DNA of 20,225 nucleotides, taken from Chitinophagaceae bacterium (lineage in GTDB: Bacteria > Bacteroidota > Bacteroidia > Chitinophagales > Chitinophagaceae). Below, piece by piece: positions 1 through 8,212 of this stretch. The stretch lies in NCBI GenBank assembly GCA_021738605.1, contig JAIPBY010000011.1, positions 1 through 20,225 of the forward strand, in the 5' to 3' direction. Positions within the stretch are counted from its first letter, which is position 1; every line of letters begins with the position of its first letter. The translations under genes were made by a program, and so were the position numbers. The notes below the pieces were generated by a model, which was given only the letters and a program-made list of their open reading frames with translations, made no database searches and was not told the origin of the DNA.

Positions 1-806
1 TGGGTGTGATCATCAGTGCCACACTGTTGTTCAATGACAATGTGAAGGTGATGAGGGAGTACAAAGGCAAGGTGAAGCCAGCCAATGCCATTGAAGTGAA
101 ATACCAGGGCGGTGTGCGGTACTTTGTAAAAGCCAATGAACCAGTAACTACCATCCCTTTCATCAAGGACCATGAGTTCAATTATGCAAAACTATTGCCG
201 GCCTCATTGAGATCTTATGGCTGGGTCGTGTATATGCTTGTAATCATCTTTATCGTCACAGCTGTTTCCAATGGAGCAAATATTACTGACGGTTTGGATG
301 GATTGGCAACGGGTGTTTCTGCGCTCATTGGAGCATGTCTGGCACTTTTTGCTTATGCCAGTGGCAACCTGATTTTTGCTGATTACCTGAACATCATGTA
401 CATCCCCAACCTGGGTGAAGTTTCAGTATTTATCGCTGCCATGATTGGTGCCTGCATTGGTTTTCTCTGGTATAATACTTACCCGGCACAGGTTTTCATG
501 GGAGATACCGGTAGCCTTGCTCTTGGTGGAATCATTGCTGCATTGGCCATCATTGTGCGAAAGGAACTGCTGATACCTTTTTTCTGTGCTGTGTTTTTGA
601 TTGAGAACCTCAGTGTGGTCATTCAGGTTGGCTATTTCAAGTACACCAAGAAAAAATTTGGTGAGGGGAGGAGGGTTTTTCTGATGAGCCCACTGCACCA
701 CCACTATCAAAAGAAAGGTTACCATGAAAGCAAGATTGCTGTGAGGTTCTGGATAGTAACCTTGTTGTTTGTGGTTTTTGCCATCATGTCATTGAAAATG
801 AGATAA
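1..806 (+). CDS. mraY: phospho-N-acetylmuramoyl-pentapeptide-transferase (MraY), 5' end missing
   Basis: MraY is the integral membrane enzyme that transfers phospho-MurNAc-pentapeptide from UDP to undecaprenyl phosphate, giving lipid I on the cytoplasmic face. Only the C-terminal ~266 residues are visible: the reading frame is open to the left edge, so the GTG at position 6 is an internal valine codon and not the start. Seen directly in this part are the aspartate-rich motif NITDGLDGLA (about residues 92-101 of the visible part), FMGDTGSLALGG (about 164-175), and the family's histidine signature MSPLHHHYQKKG (about 228-239), followed by a closing membrane segment. The first 50 residues include a hydrophilic stretch with charged residues (about 18-62) between membrane segments, an insertion I associate with Bacteroidota MraY. 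murD follows after 18 bases, as expected in a dcw cluster. Identification is secure; full length cannot be judged. Confidence 0.96.
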   Translation, partial: GVIISATLLFNDNVKVMREYKGKVKPANAIEVKYQGGVRYFVKANEPVTTIPFIKDHEFNYAKLLPASLRSYGWVVYMLVIIFIVTAVSNGANITDGLDGLATGVSALIGACLALFAYASGNLIFADYLNIMYIPNLGEVSVFIAAMIGACIGFLWYNTYPAQVFMGDTGSLALGGIIAALAIIVRKELLIPFFCAVFLIENLSVVIQVGYFKYTKKKFGEGRRVFLMSPLHHHYQKKGYHESKIAVRFWIVTLLFVVFAIMSLKMR

Positions 807-824
807 TCCATTTATAGAAAAACA

Positions 825-2162
825 GTGAAGAAAAAAATTGTCATATTGGGAGGAGGCGAAAGCGGGGTAGGGGCTGCATTGTTGTGCAAGCAACAAGGCT
901 ATGATGTTTTTCTTTCTGATGGTGGAAAAATAAAAGATCAGTACCAGCATGAGCTTGAGGCCAATAGAATTGATTTTGAATCTGGAGGACATACCATTGA
1001 AAAAATCCTTTCTGCTGATGAGGTGATGAAAAGTCCTGGAATATCTGGCAACAACCCCATTGTGATTCAAATCAAGGCAAAAAAGATTCCTATCATCAGT
1101 GAAATGGAATTGGCTTACAGGCATAAGGATGAAAGCAGGATCATTGGTATCACTGGAAGCAATGGAAAGACAACAACAACTTCCCTGATTTATCAGATCT
1201 GCAAGTTGGGTGGCTTGGATTGTGCCCTTGTGGGGAATATCGGCAATTCAATTGCAAGGCAAATCGCCCTTGATCCCAAACCCATGTATGTGGTGGAGAT
1301 CAGCAGCTTTCAGCTGGATGATATCATCTCATTTAGGCCTGATGTGGCGGTCCTTACCAATATCACAGAGGATCATCTTGACAGGTATGATCACGATTTC
1401 GAAAAATACATTGCAGCAAAATTCAATATCGTTAAGAACCAAACTGAACAGGATTTTTTCATCTACAATGCCGATGATGCTGTTACAGTGAAGTACCTCG
1501 AACTATACCCATTCAATTCAAAACCATTACCGATTAGTATGCAAAAAGAATTGCCAAAAGGCGCCTTCATCAAAGAAGGCCAGATGAACGTGAAGCATGG
1601 CGATGGATTTGCCATGAGCATTTTTGATTTTGCACTTAAAGGGAAGCACAACCAGTACAATACAATGGCTGCTGCTGTTGCCTCCTCTGTTGTGGGCATT
1701 CGAAAGGACCGTATCAGGGAAGCAGTAACATCCTTTGAGAGCCTCGAACATCGAATGGAAAAGGTTGCAACCTTAAAGGGGATTGATTTTATCAATGATT
1801 CAAAAGCAACCAATGTCAACAGTACATGGTTTGCGTTGGAAAGCATGGACAAGCCGGTGACCCTGATTCTGGGTGGGGTGGACAAAGGCAATGATTATGA
1901 TTTAATCAAAGAGATGGTTGCCGAAAAGGTTAAAGCCATTGTTTGTCTGGGTATAGACAATGAGAAAATTCATGCTGCATTTGGCGAGATTGTATCAACC
2001 ATCATTGATGCGACAAGTGCTGAAGAAGCGGTAAAGGCAGCTTATGGTGTTTCAAAGAAAGGGGATGTGGTTTTGCTCAGTCCGGCATGTGCAAGTTTTG
2101 ACCTGTTCAAAAATTATGAAGACAGGGGCGACCAGTTTAAAAAAGCAGTAAGGGCGTTATAA
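825..2162 (+). CDS. murD: UDP-N-acetylmuramoylalanine--D-glutamate ligase (MurD)
   Basis: MurD is the cytoplasmic ATP-dependent ligase that adds D-glutamate to UDP-MurNAc-L-Ala. The 445-residue protein has the three Mur ligase domains: an N-terminal dinucleotide-type fold opening with ILGGGESGVG (residues 7-16), a central ATPase domain with P-loop GSNGKTTTT (111-119), and a C-terminal ligase domain. Other family motifs seen are VEISSFQLD (157-165), NITEDHLDRY (179-188), EHRME (308-312), NDSKATN (324-330) and LSPACASFD (419-427). The start is a GTG at 825. No in-frame ATG lies between the mraY stop and this codon, and the encoded MKKKIVILGGG is the expected MurD N-terminus, so GTG is well supported. 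There is no Shine-Dalgarno sequence, which is normal in Bacteroidota. ftsW starts 8 bases after the stop. Length is normal for the family. Confidence 0.97.
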   Translation: MKKKIVILGGGESGVGAALLCKQQGYDVFLSDGGKIKDQYQHELEANRIDFESGGHTIEKILSADEVMKSPGISGNNPIVIQIKAKKIPIISEMELAYRHKDESRIIGITGSNGKTTTTSLIYQICKLGGLDCALVGNIGNSIARQIALDPKPMYVVEISSFQLDDIISFRPDVAVLTNITEDHLDRYDHDFEKYIAAKFNIVKNQTEQDFFIYNADDAVTVKYLELYPFNSKPLPISMQKELPKGAFIKEGQMNVKHGDGFAMSIFDFALKGKHNQYNTMAAAVASSVVGIRKDRIREAVTSFESLEHRMEKVATLKGIDFINDSKATNVNSTWFALESMDKPVTLILGGVDKGNDYDLIKEMVAEKVKAIVCLGIDNEKIHAAFGEIVSTIIDATSAEEAVKAAYGVSKKGDVVLLSPACASFDLFKNYEDRGDQFKKAVRAL

Positions 2163-2170
2163 TTAACAAA

Positions 2171-3418
2171 ATGCAAGGAGAAGGATTAGATATCAAGCAA
2201 TATTCACTGGGAAACATTTCCAGCAGAACCCGCGGTGACAAAGTCATCTGGGCCATTGTGGTTTTACTGACCATGGTGAGCCTTCTTGCCGTATACAGCA
2301 GCACGGGTACCCTTGCATACAAGTTATCAAGAAGCACAGAGTCTTATCTTTTCAAACAGATCATGTTCATTGCTGTAGGTGTGGCCATTATCTATTTTGC
2401 ACATTTGATGAATTATACTCTCTATTCAAAAGTGGCGCAAATTCTTTTCATCATCTCTGTGCCATTGTTATTGTATACGTTGTTTTTTGGTACCAACCTT
2501 AATGATGCCAACAGATGGATTAAGCTTCCGATCATCAACCTTACTTTTCAAACTTCTGATCTGGCAAAGCTTGCCCTCTTCATGTACCTCAGCAGACAAT
2601 TGAGCAAGCGCCAGGACAAGATCAAGGATTTTAAAAATGGATTTCTTCCCGTCATCCTGCCTGTTTTGCTGATCTGTGCCTTGATTGCACCGGCCAATCT
2701 ATCCACTGCATTGCTCACGGGTGCAACAAGTCTTTTTCTGTTGTTCATTGGCAGGGCCAGTCTGAAGCATATAGGATTGGTCATTCTTTTGGCTGCGATT
2801 CCGGTTGTCATGTTGATAGGATTTGCCAAAATGTATTACAACGAAGAGACCGGAAAGACTGATCCCATGCCCGCCGTGCTCACAAAAGGACGTGTTGAAA
2901 CATGGATCAAACGGGTGCAAAGCTTCATGTATGCTGACAAAACAGAAGCGTCCTATCAGGTGCAACAAGCCAAAATCGCGATTGCAAAAGGGAGTTGGAT
3001 GGGCCTGGGCCCTGGCAACAGCGAAGCCCGAAACTTTTTGCCACATCCCTATTCTGATTTTATTTATGCCATCATCATCGAAGAATATGGTTTGCTTGGT
3101 GCAGCGGTGATGCTCTTGATCTATTTGCTTTTCTTGTACAGGTGCATTAGGATCATGCGCAAATGCCCCTATGCTTTTGGGGCATTTCTTTCGCTTGCCC
3201 TGGGCTTTACGCTGGTGATTCAGGCCCTGGCCAACATGGCGGTAAATGTGAATCTTTTTCCTGTAACTGGTGTCACCTTGCCATTGGTCAGCATGGGCGG
3301 CAGTTCATTCCTGTTTACATGCCTGTCTATTGGCATCATTTTGAGTGTTGCTAGAAACGTTGAAATATTGGAGGGGAAAGCAGAACCCCAAACGCAGCAG
3401 GAGGGCGGATCAAAATGA
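2171..3418 (+). CDS. ftsW: SEDS-family septal glycosyltransferase FtsW
   Basis: FtsW is the polytopic inner-membrane SEDS protein that polymerises lipid II into glycan strands at the division septum together with a class B penicillin-binding protein (FtsI, not in the window). The 415-residue protein has a short cytoplasmic N-terminus and about ten hydrophobic segments starting near residue 26. Family landmarks seen are ANRWIKLP (113-120), a QTSDLAKLAL segment (127-136) where many FtsW/RodA proteins have QPSE, the large extracytoplasmic loop (about 220-290), LPHPYSDFIYAIIIEE (290-305) with Asp296 at the position of the proposed catalytic aspartate of SEDS proteins, and NLFPVTGVTLPLVSMGGSS near the C-terminus. 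Assignment to FtsW and not RodA rests mainly on its position between murD and murG. The stop overlaps the murG start (ATGA, 4 bases), which suggests translational coupling. Confidence 0.95.
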   Translation: MQGEGLDIKQYSLGNISSRTRGDKVIWAIVVLLTMVSLLAVYSSTGTLAYKLSRSTESYLFKQIMFIAVGVAIIYFAHLMNYTLYSKVAQILFIISVPLLLYTLFFGTNLNDANRWIKLPIINLTFQTSDLAKLALFMYLSRQLSKRQDKIKDFKNGFLPVILPVLLICALIAPANLSTALLTGATSLFLLFIGRASLKHIGLVILLAAIPVVMLIGFAKMYYNEETGKTDPMPAVLTKGRVETWIKRVQSFMYADKTEASYQVQQAKIAIAKGSWMGLGPGNSEARNFLPHPYSDFIYAIIIEEYGLLGAAVMLLIYLLFLYRCIRIMRKCPYAFGAFLSLALGFTLVIQALANMAVNVNLFPVTGVTLPLVSMGGSSFLFTCLSIGIILSVARNVEILEGKAEPQTQQEGGSK

Positions 3419-4521
3419 AATTGAAAAAAATCATCATAGCAGGAGGTGGAACCGGAGGACATATCTTTCCAGCCATTGCAGTGGCCAACGCATTGCGCAG
3501 GATTGATTCCTCCATCCAGGTGTTGTTCATTGGTGCCAAGGGTAAAATGGAAATGGAAAAAGTTCCCCAAGCAGGTTACCGCATTGAAGGGCTTGATATT
3601 GCAGGATTCAACAGGGCTTCCTTGCTAAAGAACTGGAGCCTTCCTTTTAAATTGGTCAAGAGTTTTTACCAGGTGAGAAAAATCTTTCAATCGTTTGAAC
3701 CTGATGCTGTATTTGGTGTGGGCGGTTACTCAAGTTTCCCGGTGCTTAAATATGCGCAACAGAAGGGCATCCCTACTTTCTTGCATGAAGCGAACTCCTT
3801 TGCAGGAAAATCAAACATCATGCTTGGTAAGAAAGCATCATTGGTCATGGTGGCAACGGCTGGCATGGAGAAATTCTTTCCTCCTGAAAAATTGGTAAGA
3901 ACTGGAAATCCTGTGCGAAGGGAAATTGCGGAAAGTACTGTATTGCGTGAAGAGGCATTGGAGTTTTTTGGCATCAGAGAAGGCAAGCCAACTGTGCTTG
4001 TGATTGGTGGTAGCCTTGGTGCAAGAAGCATCAACAACGCCATTGCCAAACAGATCAATGCATTTTTTCAAGCAGGAGTTCAGTTGATTTGGCAGACGGG
4101 AAAAGGAAACCTGGAGCTTGTTTCTGCTGAAACCCGCAACAGGAAAGATGTATGTGTTACAGAATTCATTACAAAGATGAACTATGCGTATACCGCAGCC
4201 GATGTAGTGGTGTCCAGGGCTGGTGCCATTGCTTTGGCAGAGATATGTGCATGCGGAAAGCCCTCTGTACTTGTCCCTTATCCTCACGCGGCGGAAGACC
4301 ACCAGACGGTGAATGCTTCTATCCTGGTCAACAATGGTGCAGCATTGATGGTTGCAGATCAAACTGCTGATCAGGAACTTGTTAATGCTTTGTTGGGTTT
4401 GGTTGCAGACAATGAAAAATGTGAGCGTTTTGGAAATGCAGCCTCAACGCTTTATGTAAAAAACGCCGATATGGTCATTGCGGGGCATATCATCGAAATA
4501 GTGGAAAAAATAAATGGTTGA
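3415..4521 (+). CDS. murG: UDP-N-acetylglucosamine--N-acetylmuramyl-(pentapeptide) transferase (MurG)
   Basis: MurG is a peripheral membrane GT-B glycosyltransferase (family GT28) that adds GlcNAc from UDP-GlcNAc to lipid I, forming lipid II on the cytoplasmic face. The 368-residue protein carries the N-terminal glycine-rich loop AGGGTGGHIFPAIAVA (residues 9-24), GVGGYSSFPVL (101-111), the HEANSFAGKSN stretch (124-134), GGSLGARSIN (198-207) at the start of the C-terminal domain, and the UDP-GlcNAc-binding region SRAGAIALAEICACGKPSVL (267-286) followed by PYPHAAEDHQ (288-297). Length matches the family. The ATG overlaps the ftsW stop by 4 bases, and the 3' end overlaps murC by 8 bases. Lipid II made here is the substrate of the FtsW encoded just upstream. 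Confidence 0.97.
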   Translation: MKLKKIIIAGGGTGGHIFPAIAVANALRRIDSSIQVLFIGAKGKMEMEKVPQAGYRIEGLDIAGFNRASLLKNWSLPFKLVKSFYQVRKIFQSFEPDAVFGVGGYSSFPVLKYAQQKGIPTFLHEANSFAGKSNIMLGKKASLVMVATAGMEKFFPPEKLVRTGNPVRREIAESTVLREEALEFFGIREGKPTVLVIGGSLGARSINNAIAKQINAFFQAGVQLIWQTGKGNLELVSAETRNRKDVCVTEFITKMNYAYTAADVVVSRAGAIALAEICACGKPSVLVPYPHAAEDHQTVNASILVNNGAALMVADQTADQELVNALLGLVADNEKCERFGNAASTLYVKNADMVIAGHIIEIVEKING

Positions 4522-5878
4522 ATTGATTAACATAGCAGCTATCCGCAAAGCCTATTTCATTGGAATAGGTGGCATAGGCATGAGCGCCATTGCAAGGTTC
4601 TTTCATAGCCGGGGTGTAGAAGTGTCTGGTTATGATAAAACAGCAACAGCACTGACACATGCCCTCTCTGTGGAAGGTATCGAAATACATTACACGGATG
4701 ATGCATCAGTCTGTCCTACAGATGCAGATATCATTGTCTATACACCCGCCATTCCTCAAGACAACAAAATCCTTTCACGCTGCAGGGAACAACACATGAA
4801 CCTGTTGAAACGCAGTGATATTCTTCAGATTATTTCCAAGGGCACCTTCAATATTTGCATTGCAGGTACACACGGAAAAACGACCACCAGTACAATGGTT
4901 GCCCATATCCTGCGTGATACTGGGTTCGGATGCAATGCATTTTTGGGTGGCATATCCACCAATTACCATACCAATTTTTGGAGTGATCCCAATCCTGTTT
5001 GTGTGATTGAAGCGGATGAATATGACAGGAGTTTCCTGAAATTATATCCCAATATCATTTCGGTTTCCTCCATGGATGCGGATCATCTCGATATCTACGG
5101 TACCGCAGCAGCCATGGAAGATGCATTCATACAGTTTGCAGGAAATCTCAAAGAGGATGGACTGCTGCTCACCCGAAAAGGATTGAACCGTGAAGATGAG
5201 TTCAAGCCGACAGGACACCTCACCTATGCACTTGATGATACCACTGCTGATGTTCATGCTTTTTCGCTGCATATCGACAACGGTTCTTATGTATACGGTG
5301 TGAAGGGCAAGGATTGGAAGATGGAAGGACTACGGTTGAACATGGGCGGCATGCACAATGTGGAGAATAGCCTTGTGGCCATTGCAATTGCCAAGCACCT
5401 GGGGATTGATGATGAAAAGATCAAGTCAGCAGTTGCCTCATTTGCAGGTGTCAAAAGAAGGTTTGAATATGTTGTAAGGAATCCGTCGCTTGTTTATATT
5501 GATGACTATGCTCACCATCCTGAAGAGCTGAGGGCACTCATCACAGGGGCAAAGGCCATGTATCCCTCTAAAAAATGCACCATCATTTTTCAACCGCATC
5601 TTTTCACCCGTACCAGAGATCTGGCCGATGGTTTTGCTGCAAGTCTTGATCTTGCTGATGAGATTGTTTTGCTTCCCATTTATCCGGCAAGGGAACTTCC
5701 TATTGAAGGGGTGAACAGTGAAATGATCATGCAGCGGATGAAAGGGAAAGTTGTGTTGAAAAATAAACAGGAGTTAGAAGCCTTGGTACTGGAGATGCAA
5801 CCTGAACTGCTGTTGACCGCCGGTGCTGGGGATATTGACACCATGATTGAACCAATTAAAAACGCCATGCTCAAATGA
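4514..5878 (+). CDS. murC: UDP-N-acetylmuramate--L-alanine ligase (MurC)
   Basis: MurC is the cytoplasmic ligase that adds the first amino acid, L-alanine, to UDP-MurNAc using ATP. The 454-residue protein opens with FIGIGGIGMSAIA (residues 15-27) in the UDP-binding domain. The P-loop is GTHGKTTTS (118-126); EADEYDRSFL (166-175), DADHLDIYG (188-196) and HNVENSL (281-287) follow, and the C-terminal domain shows YAHHPEE (332-338) and FQPHLFTRT (359-367). The THGKTT version of the P-loop and the EYDRSFL motif separate MurC from MurD, MurE and MurF. The ATG at 4514 lies inside the end of murG (8-base overlap), and MurC-like sequence starts within about ten residues, so this start fits. The stop overlaps the ftsQ start by 4 bases. 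In many Proteobacteria murB and ddl follow murC; here ftsQ follows directly. Confidence 0.97.
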   Translation: MVELINIAAIRKAYFIGIGGIGMSAIARFFHSRGVEVSGYDKTATALTHALSVEGIEIHYTDDASVCPTDADIIVYTPAIPQDNKILSRCREQHMNLLKRSDILQIISKGTFNICIAGTHGKTTTSTMVAHILRDTGFGCNAFLGGISTNYHTNFWSDPNPVCVIEADEYDRSFLKLYPNIISVSSMDADHLDIYGTAAAMEDAFIQFAGNLKEDGLLLTRKGLNREDEFKPTGHLTYALDDTTADVHAFSLHIDNGSYVYGVKGKDWKMEGLRLNMGGMHNVENSLVAIAIAKHLGIDDEKIKSAVASFAGVKRRFEYVVRNPSLVYIDDYAHHPEELRALITGAKAMYPSKKCTIIFQPHLFTRTRDLADGFAASLDLADEIVLLPIYPARELPIEGVNSEMIMQRMKGKVVLKNKQELEALVLEMQPELLLTAGAGDIDTMIEPIKNAMLK

Positions 5879-6786
5879 TGAAAATCAAGATGAACATAGT
5901 GTACAAGGTTTTGACCATTCTCATGTGGACTGCTATCAGTGGGGGTTTGATGGTATTGCTGGTGAGTGCCGTCATCAAGGAACGCACAATGGTTTGCAAA
6001 GCAGTGCAGGTTGACTTTACCGATAGCCAACCATTCAGGATGCTGGATGAAATGGAAATCATTACCACCCTTTGGCCAGATCAGAAGAAAGGATTCCCAC
6101 AAGGAAAAAAACTCATATCAGTTAATTTATATGCATTGGAGCGCCAACTGGAAAAAAATCCCTGGATTTTCTCTGCAGACATGTTCTTTGACCAGCACCA
6201 TGTATTGCATATCAATGTGCAACAGCGAACCCCTGTTGCCAGGTTGTTTACACCTGCAGGCAGTTCGGTTTACATGGATGAAAACTTCACTGTACTCCCC
6301 GTGAAGATGAATGATATGGTATCACTTCCGGTCTTCAGCAATTTTTACATCAATCCTGCAGGGATAAACGCTCAAGACTCTTTGGTGATGCAACGCATCA
6401 CTGGCCTGGCCCAATACATTCTTGCCGATCCTTTTTGGATGGCACAGATTGAGCAGGTGAATATCAATGCTGATCACAGCTTTGAACTGATTACCCAGGT
6501 GGGAGATCAGACCATCCGACTGGGCAACCGCAGCGACTGGGCAGCGATGCTCGATAAGCTCAAGATGGTTTACCGCCGTATCAGCGATGAGAATGGATGG
6601 ACCAAATATGCTACCATTGATCTACAATTCAAGGATCAGGTGGTTTGCATAAAAGGCAATGGATTTTACCAAATTCCAGATAGCACTGCACAAATGGATT
6701 CTCTCAACGCTGTTGCCATTGCAGACAGCACAGTCAATATTAAAAATAACGTACAGATAATAACCCCAGTAAAAAGTAAGCTATGA
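5875..6786 (+). CDS. ftsQ: cell division protein FtsQ (DivIB family)
   Basis: FtsQ is a bitopic membrane protein that links early divisome components to the FtsW/FtsI synthase through FtsB/FtsL. The 303-residue protein has a short basic N-terminus, one transmembrane segment (about residues 10-34), and then an extracytoplasmic region. Residues about 42-115 fit a POTRA-type domain: a first strand (CKAVQVDF), a DEMEIITTLW helix, then ALERQLEKNPWIFSADMFF and the strand HVLHINVQQRTPVAR, which matches the usual FtsQ pattern of 'L...NPWV..A.V....P..L.I.I.E..P.A'. Sequence conservation in this family is low, so the call also relies on the position between murC and ftsA. Two ATG codons (5875 and 5878) are possible. 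The first overlaps the murC stop as ATGA, like neighbouring junctions. The stop overlaps the ftsA start by 4 bases. Confidence 0.88.
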   Translation: MMKIKMNIVYKVLTILMWTAISGGLMVLLVSAVIKERTMVCKAVQVDFTDSQPFRMLDEMEIITTLWPDQKKGFPQGKKLISVNLYALERQLEKNPWIFSADMFFDQHHVLHINVQQRTPVARLFTPAGSSVYMDENFTVLPVKMNDMVSLPVFSNFYINPAGINAQDSLVMQRITGLAQYILADPFWMAQIEQVNINADHSFELITQVGDQTIRLGNRSDWAAMLDKLKMVYRRISDENGWTKYATIDLQFKDQVVCIKGNGFYQIPDSTAQMDSLNAVAIADSTVNIKNNVQIITPVKSKL

Positions 6787-8144
6787 CAAATGAACAACCC
6801 ATCATTGTAGGGCTAGACATTGGCACCACCAAAATCGCCGCGATTGCAGGAAGAAAAAATGAATTCGGGAAATTGGAAATCCTGGGTTTTGGATTGGCCA
6901 ACAGCAATGGTGTTCAACATGGTATGGTACTGAACATCGATCAAACCATCAAGGCCATTGAAACTGCCTTGAAGAATTGTTATGAATCCAACCCCGGATT
7001 GGAGATCAACGAAGTATATGTTGGTATTGCGGGTCATCACATCAAGAGTCTTCAGACGAGGGGTGATATTGTGAGGCATTCAACGGATGACGAGATCAAA
7101 CAATTGGAGATTGATCAGTTGGTGGCAGACCAATATAAAACCTATATCCCTGCAGGGGATCAGATCATTGATGTCATTCCTCAGGAGTACACGGTTGATA
7201 ATATTCCCAATATCGTAGACCCGATCGGATACACTGGGGTAAAGGTCGGCGCGAATTTCCATATCATTACCGGTGACCGGAATGCCATCCGCAACATCAA
7301 CAGAAGCGTTGAAAAGGCAGGGTTGAAAGTAAAAGACCTGATGCTTCAGCCACTCGCTTCTTCTGCCGCAGTAATGAGTGAGCAGGACATTGAAGCAGGG
7401 ATTGCCATCTTGGACATTGGTGGTGGCACAACCGACCTTGCCGTTTTCTACGAAGGCATTCTCAAACATACTGCTGTCATACCGTTTGGTGGTGAAAACA
7501 TCACCAATGACATCAAGATGGGATTGGGCGTACTGAAAACACAAGCTGAGCTCATGAAAGTGCAGTATGGTAGTGCTTTGTCGGAAGCCGCACAAAACAA
7601 TGCCTTCATCAAAATACCAGGGTTGAGAGGACTTCCGTCCCGCGAGATCAGTGTAAAAAATCTTGCTTCCATCATTCAGGCCAGAATGAGTGAGATCCTT
7701 GCATTTGTTACATTTCATCTTAAGCAGGTTGGGATGGACAACAAAATGATGAATGGTGGAATTGTATTGACTGGAGGAGGATCGCAGCTCAAACACCTGA
7801 TACAGCTTACGGAATATGCCACAGGGTTGAATGCGCGCATTGGCTATCCGAATGAACATCTCGCATCCAACCATATTGCTGAATTGGAGAAACCTATGTA
7901 TTCAACCTGTATAGGACTCATTTTGAAAGGCTATAGTGTATATGAGAGCAATCAGAACAGGTTGTATCCGGAGCAACGCCGTACACACTTAAAACCTCCT
8001 GTGCAAGTTGAAGAGCAGCCAGTACCTGAAATGGTGATCAAAGCGATTCCCGTCAAGGAGAGAAAAACCCTGAAAGGATTCATGGACAGCATCAAGGGCG
8101 GTCTGATAGATCTCTTCAAGGAAGATGGTGATAGCGCGCTTTGA
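6783..8144 (+). CDS. ftsA: cell division protein FtsA
   Basis: FtsA is an actin-like ATPase that tethers FtsZ filaments to the cytoplasmic membrane and signals to the divisome. The 453-residue protein has the actin-fold phosphate-1 motif GLDIGTTKIAA (residues 10-20), phosphate-2 motif LDIGGGTTDLA (210-220) and adenosine motif GGIVLTGGGSQL (325-336). Between the first two lies the FtsA-specific 1C (SHS2) subdomain, roughly residues 85-165. The C-terminal end (about 430-447, with GFMDSIKGGLIDLF) can form the amphipathic membrane-targeting helix; a low-conservation linker of about 50 residues precedes it. The ATG overlaps the ftsQ stop (ATGA). After the stop there is a 68-base gap before ftsZ, the largest gap inside this cluster. 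Identification is secure. Confidence 0.97.
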   Translation: MTNEQPIIVGLDIGTTKIAAIAGRKNEFGKLEILGFGLANSNGVQHGMVLNIDQTIKAIETALKNCYESNPGLEINEVYVGIAGHHIKSLQTRGDIVRHSTDDEIKQLEIDQLVADQYKTYIPAGDQIIDVIPQEYTVDNIPNIVDPIGYTGVKVGANFHIITGDRNAIRNINRSVEKAGLKVKDLMLQPLASSAAVMSEQDIEAGIAILDIGGGTTDLAVFYEGILKHTAVIPFGGENITNDIKMGLGVLKTQAELMKVQYGSALSEAAQNNAFIKIPGLRGLPSREISVKNLASIIQARMSEILAFVTFHLKQVGMDNKMMNGGIVLTGGGSQLKHLIQLTEYATGLNARIGYPNEHLASNHIAELEKPMYSTCIGLILKGYSVYESNQNRLYPEQRRTHLKPPVQVEEQPVPEMVIKAIPVKERKTLKGFMDSIKGGLIDLFKEDGDSAL

Positions 8145-8156
8145 TGCATCCTTCAG

Positions 8157-8194
8157 TAACCCATAAAAGACCACAGTATTTCTATAACCCATAA
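8157..8194 (+). repeat. 10-base direct repeat in the ftsA-ftsZ gap
   Basis: TAACCCATAA occurs exactly twice, at 8157-8166 and 8185-8194, in the same orientation and 28 bases apart, in the only intergenic gap of notable size within the division cluster. The stretch between the copies is AT-rich and holds TATTTCTA (8177-8184), a poor match to the Bacteroidota -7 element. A regulatory function for ftsZ, for example an operator or part of an internal promoter, is an inference from position only. Confidence 0.5.
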
Positions 8195-8212
8195 CAATTA
8201 AATTCTAGCACA

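Noticed and set aside
2551..2560. QTSD in place of QPSE in FtsW as a sign of a defective enzyme.
   Set aside because: This position varies among FtsW/RodA proteins, the proposed catalytic aspartate (Asp296) is present, and the rest of the protein is intact.
7080..7874. A 264-codon open frame on the minus strand opposite ftsA.
   Set aside because: FtsA motifs on the plus strand are complete, and the minus-strand product is rich in Cys/His/Phe without domain features, typical of a shadow frame.
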